This document shows positions 1 through 5,946 of a stretch of DNA of 6,251 nucleotides, piece after piece (positions within the stretch are counted from its first letter, which is position 1; each line of letters starts with the position of its first letter). Origin of the DNA: Pseudomonadota bacterium (GTDB lineage Bacteria > Bdellovibrionota_B > Oligoflexia > Oligoflexales > Bin106); contig JAPOQT010000323.1 in NCBI GenBank assembly GCA_026710525.1, positions 1 to 6,251 on the forward strand. Reading direction: 5' to 3'. The notes beneath the pieces are model-generated. The model worked only from the letters and a program-made list of their open reading frames with translations. It was not told the origin of the DNA and did no database searches. The position numbers and the translations under genes were made by a program.

Positions 1-2
1 AA

Positions 3-521
3 CTGCCAGAAATTATACAACAGGGAGCTCAGCTTCACCCAACTATTCAAAAAATTAAGAATTCATCTCTCGAAGAAGATCTTAATCCAGATATTGTGAG
101 TCTTCTGCTCATTGAATGGCAAGAAGGTTTTTGGCACCATTACGATAAATCCTGGGCCTCTCAGATAAAGGATTTTCTTCGGCATGAAAAAAAGAAATTT
201 GAGTACTGGCCGACAATCACCAAATTGGAACGACAGTATAGGGTAAAGAAAAAAGGTAAAAAAGTCTACTATTCTATTGGTGAAGAGTTGCTTTACCTTA
301 GGGCTATGCTGACCATGATCAAAACCCAAGTTAATAGTCTTGAGGCTATTGCCCCTGAGCACTTATTTGAAATATTTAAGAGTCAGCCCCTCCATGAGTT
401 ACGTCGCTACGACCCTTATGCCATGCCACCTCAAGAACCCCTGTTTAATGCTCTAGACGAGCTCATTCAACAGATGACTACCATAACTGAGAAAAAGAAA
501 AGATTCTTCGGCTTATTCTAA
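3..521 (+). CDS. Unrecognised protein, C-terminal part (5' end outside window)
   Basis: This frame is open from the first complete codon at position 3 to the stop at 519-521, giving 172 residues of the C-terminal part. A GTG at 96 could be read as a start, but it has no Shine-Dalgarno sequence, and the upstream codons read as ordinary helical protein (LPEIIQQGAQLH...). I therefore treat the gene as truncated by the window edge. The visible part looks soluble and mostly helical. It is rich in aromatic and charged residues, with a WQEGFWHHYDKSW segment near residue 40, a lysine-rich stretch (RVKKKGKKVYY) in the middle, and a basic tail ending EKKKRFFGLF. I see no signal peptide, membrane segment or known catalytic motif, and I do not recognise the family. 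It converges with the histidine kinase gene across a 151-bp spacer. That it is coding is fairly secure; its function is unknown. Confidence 0.7.
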   Translation: MPEIIQQGAQLHPTIQKIKNSSLEEDLNPDIVSLLLIEWQEGFWHHYDKSWASQIKDFLRHEKKKFEYWPTITKLERQYRVKKKGKKVYYSIGEELLYLRAMLTMIKTQVNSLEAIAPEHLFEIFKSQPLHELRRYDPYAMPPQEPLFNALDELIQQMTTITEKKKRFFGLF

Positions 522-614
522 CGGTATTCTGGATAGCCACTTTCAAGCTGGCTGTACCGGCAAGACAAATGTACTATCTTTGAGAATGACGACTTATTTT
601 TTGTATTTGCCAGG

Positions 615-626
615 TAAGAGCTCTTA
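615..626. repeat. 12-bp perfect palindrome between convergent genes
   Basis: TAAGAGCTCTTA is a perfect 6+6 palindrome in the spacer between the convergent genes ending at 521 (+) and 673 (-). A second copy of its right arm, CTCTTA, lies at 645-650, so TAAGAG at 615-620 could pair with either. It is AT-rich, has no loop and is not followed by a run of T on either strand, so it is not a standard intrinsic terminator. It could contribute to 3'-end structure of either transcript, or mean nothing. The rest of 522-672 holds only weak hairpins, for example AGCCA/TGGCT around 536-554, and no gene. Confidence 0.35.
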
Positions 627-672
627 AAATTTAAAAACGAAAGACTCTTATTTAATAAATGAAGGGGCGTGG

Positions 673-1878
673 TTAGTTCTTCGGAGGTATGACTTCTCTT
701 AAGCCACGGAATTTTACCACACTTGGCAGGCTAACTTTAAAGACAGCGCCTTTATGAGGTGTTGATTGAGCCGTGATCTGTCCTTCGAGTTCCTGGAGGA
801 TACCAAAGCAAATGGCGAGTCCAAGACCGGTGCCTTCTTTGGGGCTTTTTGTGGTAAAAAAAGGATCAAATACTTGTGACAACTGTTCTTTTTGGATGCC
901 AATACCAGTGTCTTTAATTTCAACAACCACCATTGACCTGCCATCAACACGTTCTTTCCATTGGGTAATATACAGTTCACCACCATCAGGCATAGCTTGA
1001 AAAGCATTTTTAAACAAATTCAAAAATACTTGGATGAGACGATTACGACACCCTAGAACCATCACTTCCCCGTCTTGCCAATCATATATCACCCTACTAT
1101 CTTTAGATACTTTGAGAACTCTCGCAAAGCGCATGGCTGTTTGTAAGATATCCCTGAGAGAGACTTCAGATTTTTTCTTAACATTGTGTGGGGACTGACG
1201 TGAGAATTCTAAAATTTGATTAACAATCTCTTTGCATCTCTGAGCTGCTGCTTCGATTTCTACCAAATCAGAGTAATGTTCATTATGAGAAGGGATCTCT
1301 TTCAACAGCATCTGAGAAAACAAGAGGATGCCACTGAGAGGGTTGTTGATTTCATGGGCGATGCCACTGGTTAAAATACCGAGAGAAGTGAGTTTGTCGT
1401 GTTGGCGAATTTTTTCTTGCATCTTATGATGGAAGGTGCGGTCTCGATAAATTTGCACCACCCCATCGTGTTCTTTTTGTTTTTTAGTGGCAGGATCTGT
1501 GACGGGGAAACTTGAAATTTCGTAGATTTTTTGGTCTGATGGCCTATTAAAAGTAAAGTCCCTATTATGACCATCATGAAGGACGTCCATAGCAGGGCAG
1601 CCTTGACATGGCTGATCGAGGCCAGCAAACACTTTGTAACATTTTTGACCGATGATTTTTTTCACATTTTTATGAGATGTGAACTTAGCCATCGCCTTGT
1701 TTGATTTACGAATAATATAATTTTTATCAATAATAGCAATGGGATCGCTGATAGCGTCAAGGGTTGACATCCATTGTAGCTTTAATTCCTCGATGAACGC
1801 TTTACTGTTTTTCAGGTTATTAGTCTTGGGTTGAGACGTGGATGAGATTTTATCTAGTTTTTTGGCGTATTCAGTCAA
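673..1878 (-). CDS. PAS-domain sensor histidine kinase (soluble)
   Basis: This is a two-component sensor kinase of 401 residues that should autophosphorylate on histidine and pass the phosphate to a response regulator. In order, it has a polar N-terminus, one PAS domain at about residues 35-150, the dimerisation/phosphoacceptor helix with H175 in IAHEINNP, and a HATPase domain. The ATPase shows the N box (N287, N291), G1 (DTGIGI, 323-328), F box (FDPFF, 337-341) and G2 (GTGLGL, 349-354), so all catalytic elements are intact. H-box and ATPase style resemble the NtrB/ZraS-like group. There is no membrane segment, so it is probably cytoplasmic. The PAS domain carries C80, C91 and C94 (CYKVF...CQGC), a cysteine pattern seen in some PAS kinases that hints at redox or metal sensing but is not proof. 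The start is TTG at 1878, chosen because AAGGA lies 6 nt upstream. No response regulator is in the window, so its partner and output are unknown. Confidence 0.93.
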   Translation of the reverse strand: MTEYAKKLDKISSTSQPKTNNLKNSKAFIEELKLQWMSTLDAISDPIAIIDKNYIIRKSNKAMAKFTSHKNVKKIIGQKCYKVFAGLDQPCQGCPAMDVLHDGHNRDFTFNRPSDQKIYEISSFPVTDPATKKQKEHDGVVQIYRDRTFHHKMQEKIRQHDKLTSLGILTSGIAHEINNPLSGILLFSQMLLKEIPSHNEHYSDLVEIEAAAQRCKEIVNQILEFSRQSPHNVKKKSEVSLRDILQTAMRFARVLKVSKDSRVIYDWQDGEVMVLGCRNRLIQVFLNLFKNAFQAMPDGGELYITQWKERVDGRSMVVVEIKDTGIGIQKEQLSQVFDPFFTTKSPKEGTGLGLAICFGILQELEGQITAQSTPHKGAVFKVSLPSVVKFRGLREVIPPKN

Positions 1879-2013
1879 GGGAAATCCTTTTTTGGTTTTT
1901 TCGATGTCGTAACCTAGCTTACTTTAAGTTTCCCATCGGAAATTTATGAAAATAAGTTAAACATTTTCACAAGGAATTGACTTACTTGTTTATGAGTTAA
2001 GGTGAAACAAGCT
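1879..2013. promoter_or_regulatory. Divergent intergenic region with candidate promoters
   Basis: This 135-bp spacer separates the kinase gene (leftward) from the small-ORF unit (rightward), so it should hold promoters for both. For the kinase, a weak match on the minus strand is TTGTGA (plus 1967-1972) and CATAAA (plus 1943-1948) with an 18-bp spacer. For the rightward unit I find only poor matches: TTGACT at about 1977-1982 has no good -10 at the right distance before the ribosome binding site. A 6-bp inverted repeat, TTTCAC at 1965-1970 and GTGAAA at 2002-2007, flanks this stretch. These are pattern matches by eye and none is strong. Confidence 0.3.
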
Positions 2014-2178
2014 ATGGTCACTAGCCACCGTGACAACTCATATTGGAATAATGGTGATAAATATGATACAATGCCACGAGACCAGAGAGGTGAGACCAAA
2101 CCTCCTAATGTTTATGATCCTAGTGGTGCTGATTTGCAGATGTTGATGAATGTTGTTGTTGTTTTTGTTGTCGCATAA
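2014..2178 (+). CDS. Small ORF, 54 residues, unknown function
   Basis: A short reading frame starts at ATG 2014 and stops at TAA 2176-2178. AAGGTG at 1999-2004 sits 9 nt upstream, a good ribosome binding site, which is the main reason to believe it is translated. The first 40 residues are polar and rich in Asn, Asp, Arg and Pro (MVTSHRDNSYWNNGDKYD at the start). The last 14 turn hydrophobic (LQMLMNVVVVFVVA), which is too short for an ordinary membrane helix. The valine run is encoded by a GTT repeat at 2152-2163. It lies 22 bp before the next gene on the same strand, and the two frames differ, so they look like an operon rather than one split gene. I do not recognise the protein. An alternative is that it is a translated leader affecting the downstream gene, or a chance frame. 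Confidence 0.55.
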   Translation: MVTSHRDNSYWNNGDKYDTMPRDQRGETKPPNVYDPSGADLQMLMNVVVVFVVA

Positions 2179-2200
2179 TTTATTGTGGTAAGGAGTTGTT

Positions 2201-2593
2201 ATGAGTAAGGTTAAGCAGGTTAAGAAAGCAGAGAATATCACTCAAAATAAAGCTGTTAAAGCTAAGAATCTTCGAGGAGGGGCATCGAGTGCATGTGGTT
2301 ATTCAGTGACCTCATTCAAAGGTGTGAAAGCGGCAGTAGCAGCAGTTAATGGTGCACTTTATCCGTCGAGGGTAGAGGAAGAAGAAGGTCCTACGATTAA
2401 AAAACTCACACCTTCTGCTAAAAGAGAAATTGAGCTCAAAAATCACGCAAGAAAATTGGCTGGGCTATCTCCCATCATTGTTAAGGTGAGAAAATGTATT
2501 AGTTGTGGCCAAATGTTTGAGTCTTCTGGTAACAGAAACTGTGGTTGTCAGAGTAGACGATCAGGATTTATTGCCGGTCGAGAAATCATCTAG
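2201..2593 (+). CDS. Basic protein with C-terminal zinc-ribbon-like motif
   Basis: This 130-residue protein begins at ATG 2201, with AAGGAG at 2190-2195 placed 5 nt upstream, so the start is secure. The N-terminus is strongly basic (MSKVKQVKKAENITQNKAVKAK), followed by a small-residue-rich stretch (VKAAVAAVNGAL, about 42-53), an acidic patch EEEEG at 59-63 and a charged helix-like segment at about 70-88. Near the C-terminus, C99-x2-C102-x11-C114-x-C116 in KCISCGQMF...CGCQSRR resembles a treble-clef or ribbon zinc site, suggesting nucleic acid or protein binding. Only this motif points to function; I do not recognise the family. There is no signal peptide or membrane segment. It probably shares a transcript with the 54-residue ORF upstream. 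It ends 4 bp from the stop of the convergent dcd gene, leaving no room for a separate terminator. A phage-derived or regulatory small protein is possible, but nothing else mobile is nearby. Confidence 0.82.
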   Translation: MSKVKQVKKAENITQNKAVKAKNLRGGASSACGYSVTSFKGVKAAVAAVNGALYPSRVEEEEGPTIKKLTPSAKREIELKNHARKLAGLSPIIVKVRKCISCGQMFESSGNRNCGCQSRRSGFIAGREII

Positions 2594-2597
2594 TTGG

Positions 2598-3131
2598 CTA
2601 GAAATTCTTGTACATTTTGGAGCTGACCGGACGATCTGACCTGCTGGTGTACTTGGCTGACGGTTTGTCTTTATACAGGGTGATTACAGGGCCACTAGCA
2701 GTGAAGTAGATTAATTGACCAATGGGCATGCCAGCATAAACCTTCACGGGTTTCTTCACAGAGATTTCCAAAGTCCAAGTATTACAGTAGCCAATATCTC
2801 CTTTGCCAGCGGTAGCGTGGATATCAATACCTAGTCTACCGACGGATGATTTTCCTTCTAAAAAAGGAATATGACTATGGGTTTCGGTGTACTCACTAGT
2901 GACTCCTAGGTACAGTTCGTTTGGTTGCATCAGAAACCCAGAGTCAGGAATGGTGAACTCTGTTATCGGATTGTTGATTTTGGCATCTAAATGGGGCTCG
3001 GTATAAACAGCTAGGGTGTTACCCAGGTGGATATCATAACTATTAGAACCTAAACAACCACGAGAGAAAGGGTCGATGACAATTGATCCTTGCTCAATTT
3101 CTCTCAGAATATCAGTGTCAGTAAGAATCAA
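2598..3131 (-). CDS. dcd: dCTP deaminase
   Basis: Dcd deaminates dCTP to dUTP, which dUTPase then converts to dUMP for thymidylate synthesis; it acts in the cytoplasm as a trimer in known members. The 177-residue protein has the family's characteristic blocks: GCLGSNSYDIHLG (25-37), FLEGKSSVGRLGI (90-102, with the Ser and Arg matching the E. coli SSLAR block), IHATAGKGDIGYCNTWTLEI (104-123, where E122 matches the catalytic Glu of the E. coli enzyme) and GMPIGQLIYF (134-143). The C-terminal lid region has Y153 and AKY at 159-161. Length is normal for the short 177-178-residue type. The start is TTG at 3131: AAGGAG lies 6 nt upstream and MILTD matches the usual N-terminus. It follows sufE by 10 bp, and its ribosome binding site overlaps the sufE stop. 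Whether it also has dUTPase activity, as some archaeal relatives do, cannot be told from sequence by eye. Confidence 0.95.
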   Translation of the reverse strand: MILTDTDILREIEQGSIVIDPFSRGCLGSNSYDIHLGNTLAVYTEPHLDAKINNPITEFTIPDSGFLMQPNELYLGVTSEYTETHSHIPFLEGKSSVGRLGIDIHATAGKGDIGYCNTWTLEISVKKPVKVYAGMPIGQLIYFTASGPVITLYKDKPSAKYTSRSDRPVSSKMYKNF

Positions 3132-3137
3132 AATTGA

Positions 3138-3143
3138 CTCCTT
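3138..3143 (-). promoter_or_regulatory. dcd ribosome binding site overlapping sufE stop codon
   Basis: On the minus strand this reads AAGGAG, 6 nt before the TTG start of dcd. Its first two bases are part of the sufE stop codon (3142-3144), so ribosomes finishing sufE are placed at the dcd start. This supports the unusual TTG start and suggests translational coupling of the two genes. Confidence 0.8.
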
Positions 3144-3606
3144 AGGTTAAAGGTTGAGGATGGGGTGGTTGATTTGTTTTATGGATGGCTTGATAGGTCA
3201 CGCCATAAAGACGAATTTGTTTAATGAGGCCTAATGTGCCATTTCTACGGTTCATCGACAGGAGATGTACGAGTCCTAAATTCAGCCAAAAATCAACGTC
3301 CACTGATAATATCTCTTCAGGAGTACGATCGTGGTATACTCGATGGAGCAGGGACATGACTCCTTTCACAATAAGGGCGTCGGAGTCCATGGCAAAATAG
3401 ACTTTATCTTCCTTGTAGCTCGGAATGAGCCACGCTTGTGACAAGCAGTTTTTCACGAGGAACTTGGCATCTTTTTGGTGATCCTCTAATCCTTGAAATT
3501 CTTTACCAAGAGTAAAGATCTGTTGGTATAGTGCTTGCTTTTCAGCCGTTTTTTTAAATGATTGCACGAGCTCATCGCATGTACTTTGAATCGTCTGTTT
3601 GCCCAT
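3142..3606 (-). CDS. sufE: SufE-family sulfur acceptor protein
   Basis: SufE accepts persulfide sulfur from the cysteine desulfurase SufS and stimulates it, feeding Fe-S cluster assembly in the cytoplasm. The 154-residue protein shows the family's order of motifs: LGKEFQGL (33-40), C54 in VKNCLSQAWL as the sulfur-accepting cysteine, DSDALIVKG (74-82), RTPEEIL (94-100) and HLLSMNRRNG (114-123). The block around the cysteine is KNCLSQAW rather than the common GCQSQVW, a mild variation. It is somewhat longer than the 138-residue E. coli protein because of a Pro-rich tail (TNQPPHPQPLT). The ATG start has AGGA at plus 3616-3619, 9 nt upstream. No sufS or other suf gene is in the window, so its desulfurase must be encoded elsewhere. 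It is the first gene of a sufE-dcd pair and is divergent from folE2. A CsdE-type partner role is the main alternative. Confidence 0.93.
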   Translation of the reverse strand: MGKQTIQSTCDELVQSFKKTAEKQALYQQIFTLGKEFQGLEDHQKDAKFLVKNCLSQAWLIPSYKEDKVYFAMDSDALIVKGVMSLLHRVYHDRTPEEILSVDVDFWLNLGLVHLLSMNRRNGTLGLIKQIRLYGVTYQAIHKTNQPPHPQPLT

Positions 3607-3766
3607 TATGGATTTTCCTGGTAAGATTTTTTGAGTTCTAGTATGAATTAAGGTTTTTTTGTTAACATATTATCCTTAGGTTTTGATGGCATAGCTGGTG
3701 AAATCAGTTATCATCGCCCGACAACACCTGGGGGTTAGTATATGTTAAAAACACTCACACATATAC
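3607..3766. promoter_or_regulatory. sufE/folE2 divergent intergenic region
   Basis: This 160-bp spacer must contain the start signals for both divergent pairs. For folE2 the best pair I see is ATGGCA (3686-3691) and TATCAT (3709-3714) with 17 bp between, which would give a leader of about 45 nt. For sufE, a GATAAT hexamer on the minus strand (plus 3669-3674) resembles a -10 but has no good -35. Two dyads are visible: TTAACATAT at 3662-3670 against ATATGTTAA at 3740-3748, and TATATGT/ACATATA close to the folE2 start (listed separately). No riboswitch that I know is recognisable. Confidence 0.4.
3739..3765. repeat. Inverted repeat just upstream of folE2 start
   Basis: TATATGT (3739-3745) and ACATATA (3759-3765) form a perfect 7-bp inverted repeat with a 13-nt loop, ending 1 nt before the ATG at 3767. 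It lies about where an operator or a translation-blocking hairpin would be expected. FolE2 genes are under Zur (zinc) control in several bacteria, but this dyad does not clearly match the usual Zur consensus, and an AT-rich dyad of this size can arise by chance. Confidence 0.35.
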
Positions 3767-4723
3767 ATGAAAGTTGTCCTTATGACGTTCCTAAATCAAG
3801 ACAGTCATTCTGAAATTCCTGACGTCGCTAAAAATATCACACCTATCCAATTTCCTTTGGATGAAGTGGGCATGGATGAGGTGTTTATTCCTGTCACTGT
3901 GAACACATCGGCTCAGAGTTGGCAACTGGGAGGCTATGCGAAAATTTCCATTGATTTGGTGAAGGCTGAGGCGCGGGGCATTCATATGTCGAGGTTGTAT
4001 CTTATTGCCCATGAAATTTTATCAGAAAAAGAATTATCGGCGGATGTGATTCGCGAAGTATTACAGGCTTTTGTTGAGTCTCAAGATGGTCTATGTCATC
4101 AAGCTTTTCTAGATCTAAGGTTTGAGTTACCACTCCTCAGAGATGCTTTGATCACTGATTTTAAGGGTTGGAAAAGTTATCCTGTAACTTTGAGTTCTTG
4201 TCTTAAAGCGGCTCCGAGTAGTGAGGGTCAGGATTTTCATCTATCGGTGAATCTTGCGGTTGATTATTCGAGTACCTGCCCTTGTTCAGCGGCTTTGTCT
4301 CGTCGTTTTATCCGCGATAAATTTTTAGCAGATCATCAAGGGAAAGAGCAGGTGAGTTTAGATGAAGCTGCACAGTGGTTTGATGAGAAGGGACTCGCAG
4401 CCACACCTCATGGCCAAAGATCAAGGGCATTTGTGAATTTGGTGTTAGTCGATTCTTTGTTTCCTTTTGAGAGTCTGATTGGTGTGATTGAAGGTGCCTT
4501 AACTACTCCCACGCAAACCGCGGTCAAACGTCTTGATGAACAAAGGTTTGCCGTGCTTAGTGCTCAAAATGTTATGTTTGCAGAGGACGCGGCCCGTAGG
4601 GTGGCAGTAGCTCTCCATCAAGACGCCAATATTAAAGATTTTGATGTGAGTGTTTATCACTATGAAAGTCTTCATTCCCATGATGCTTTTGCTCGGACAT
4701 CAAAATCTTCTTTACCGTCCTGA
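3767..4723 (+). CDS. folE2: GTP cyclohydrolase FolE2 (type IB)
   Basis: FolE2 converts GTP to 7,8-dihydroneopterin triphosphate, the entry to folate and, in many bacteria, queuosine synthesis. It is the alternative to the zinc enzyme FolE and works with other metals. The 318-residue protein has the family motifs: IQFPLDEVGM (27-36), GIHMSRLY (71-78), CPCSAALSRR (171-180) with the conserved C171, TPHGQRS (213-219) with H215, IEGALTTPTQTAVKR (241-255) with E242, and NVMFAEDAARR (268-278). The long segment between the CPC and HGQRS motifs is normal for proteobacterial members. The start is uncertain: ATG 3767 has no ribosome binding site, while ATG 3782 (313 residues) has a weak GAAAG 8 nt upstream. 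The N-terminus is variable in this family, so either is possible. It is divergent from sufE and is followed 26 bp later by an aminotransferase gene, probably co-transcribed. No folE is seen in the window. Confidence 0.95.
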   Translation: MKVVLMTFLNQDSHSEIPDVAKNITPIQFPLDEVGMDEVFIPVTVNTSAQSWQLGGYAKISIDLVKAEARGIHMSRLYLIAHEILSEKELSADVIREVLQAFVESQDGLCHQAFLDLRFELPLLRDALITDFKGWKSYPVTLSSCLKAAPSSEGQDFHLSVNLAVDYSSTCPCSAALSRRFIRDKFLADHQGKEQVSLDEAAQWFDEKGLAATPHGQRSRAFVNLVLVDSLFPFESLIGVIEGALTTPTQTAVKRLDEQRFAVLSAQNVMFAEDAARRVAVALHQDANIKDFDVSVYHYESLHSHDAFARTSKSSLPS

Positions 4724-4739
4724 TAAACAAGACTTATTT

Positions 4740-4743
4740 GAGG
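4740..4743 (+). promoter_or_regulatory. Ribosome binding site that fixes the aminotransferase start
   Basis: GAGG lies 6 nt before ATG 4750. An in-frame TTG at 4738 overlaps this site and has none of its own, so ATG 4750 is the better start. This shortens the protein by 4 residues compared with the longest frame. Confidence 0.7.
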
Positions 4744-4749
4744 TATTTC

Positions 4750-5946
4750 ATGCCTTCATTATCACAACATATTTCAGCCCTCAAACCATCAGCTACCCTT
4801 GAACTCAATGCGGCAGCAAGGAAAATCAAGAGCCAAGGTGTTAAGGTCTGGAACTTTTCTGTGGGTGAACCTGATTACCCGCCACCTCAAGGTGTGGTTC
4901 AGGAAGCCATAAAATCTTTGCAGAACGATCCGGTGAGATACGGTTCAGCTGGCGGAGGTCTTGAGTTACGTCAGAGTGTTCAGCAGAAACTCACACGCGA
5001 AAACAAATTCACAGTTGAGCTTGATCAAATTGTTTGTGGTGTTGGGGCAAAGCAGGTGCTTTATCATTTGATGCATGCCCTATTAAATCCTGGTGATGAG
5101 GTTTTGGCTCATGTGCCTTGCTGGACAAGTTATAGTCAGCAGATAGCTAGTGCCCAAGGTCAGTTGGTGCCGATTCCAACCTTTCCTCAGCAAGGACAAA
5201 ATCCTTACGATCCAGAGTACATTGATTCATTTGTCACGCCAAAAGTTAAGGCGATAATTATTTGCTCTCCGAACAACCCCACCGGTGGAGTATTAAAACC
5301 TTCAGAGATGATGCAATTAGCTGCCTACTTGAAGTCAAAGGACTTCTGGCTGATCAGCGATGAAATTTATGAGTATTTTAATTATTCTGCTCCTCATCAA
5401 TCGGTGATTGATTATGCGCCAGAGCTCAAAAATCGTTTTTGTCATATTAATGGCGTCTCAAAAAGCTTTGCCATGACTGGTTGGCGGGTAGGTTATATGG
5501 CCGGGCCACAACCAGTAGCGAAGTTAGTGAAAACCCTTATTTCTCACTCATCAACGTGTTTGCCACTATTTGTGGAAAAGGCGGCAACTTGGGCCATTAA
5601 CCAGGGCAAAGGCGTGATGGCAAAAGACATAGAGAGTCTTAAAGATAAAAGAAACTTAGCCCTCAGAAAATTAGCAGATATTCCTGGGGTTAAATGTTTA
5701 GAGCCAGAAGGGGCTTTTTATCTTTTTCTTGATATAAGAGAATACTTAGTATCATCAAGTTGTTATGATGATAATAACTCCCTGGCGTTAAGCTTGGACC
5801 TGCTCCATCAACACCATATTACCGTGCTTGCCGGCGAGGCTTTCGGTAGCCCTGGTTTTCTTCGCGTGAGTTACGCATGTGCCCCTGAAGACTTAGAAAC
5901 AGGATTATCTCGACTTCGTCAGTTCTTTTTATCTGGTGTGTCGTAG
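4750..5946 (+). CDS. Class I PLP-dependent aminotransferase (AspB/AspC-like)
   Basis: This is a cytoplasmic fold-type I aminotransferase of 398 residues, the normal family length. Visible motifs are LKPSATLEL (11-19), FSVGEPDYPPP (35-45), SPNNPTGG (173-180), the PLP-contacting D204 in SDEIYEYF, the Schiff-base K238 in GVSKSFAMTGWR, R246 in the same block, and the substrate-carboxylate R372 in FLRVSYA. The KPSAT block near the N-terminus and the overall motif style resemble AspB-type aspartate aminotransferases, some of which also use prephenate or aromatic amino acids. Substrate specificity cannot be decided here, so no gene symbol is given. The gene begins 26 bp after the folE2 stop codons (tandem TGA TAA) with no terminator between them, so it is probably in the same operon. 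A functional tie to pterin synthesis is not obvious. Nothing is broken or missing in the active site. Confidence 0.93.
   Translation: MPSLSQHISALKPSATLELNAAARKIKSQGVKVWNFSVGEPDYPPPQGVVQEAIKSLQNDPVRYGSAGGGLELRQSVQQKLTRENKFTVELDQIVCGVGAKQVLYHLMHALLNPGDEVLAHVPCWTSYSQQIASAQGQLVPIPTFPQQGQNPYDPEYIDSFVTPKVKAIIICSPNNPTGGVLKPSEMMQLAAYLKSKDFWLISDEIYEYFNYSAPHQSVIDYAPELKNRFCHINGVSKSFAMTGWRVGYMAGPQPVAKLVKTLISHSSTCLPLFVEKAATWAINQGKGVMAKDIESLKDKRNLALRKLADIPGVKCLEPEGAFYLFLDIREYLVSSSCYDDNNSLALSLDLLHQHHITVLAGEAFGSPGFLRVSYACAPEDLETGLSRLRQFFLSGVS

Noticed and set aside
63..362. A 99-codon minus-strand frame opposite the left-edge gene
   Set aside because: It is antisense to a plus-strand frame that reads as ordinary protein and runs in from outside the window. 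I take it as a shadow of that gene.
615..650. Intrinsic terminator between the left-edge gene and the kinase gene
   Set aside because: The palindrome is AT-rich, has no loop and is not followed by a T-run on either strand.
2038..2241. A 67-codon minus-strand frame over the small-ORF unit
   Set aside because: It lies antisense to the 54-residue ORF and the start of the 130-residue gene, both of which have good ribosome binding sites. Its own translation is low-complexity (Asn, Ile and Thr rich).
3692..3766. Riboswitch (preQ1 or tetrahydrofolate) in the folE2 leader
   Set aside because: A CCC/GGG pairing is possible around 3717-3734, but I cannot match the conserved core of either class.
3742..3813. 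Short frame (23 codons) from ATG 3742 overlapping the folE2 start, as a possible leader peptide
   Set aside because: It lacks a good ribosome binding site, is out of frame with folE2 and shows no attenuator-like codon run. Only a GGGGG 7 nt upstream speaks for it.
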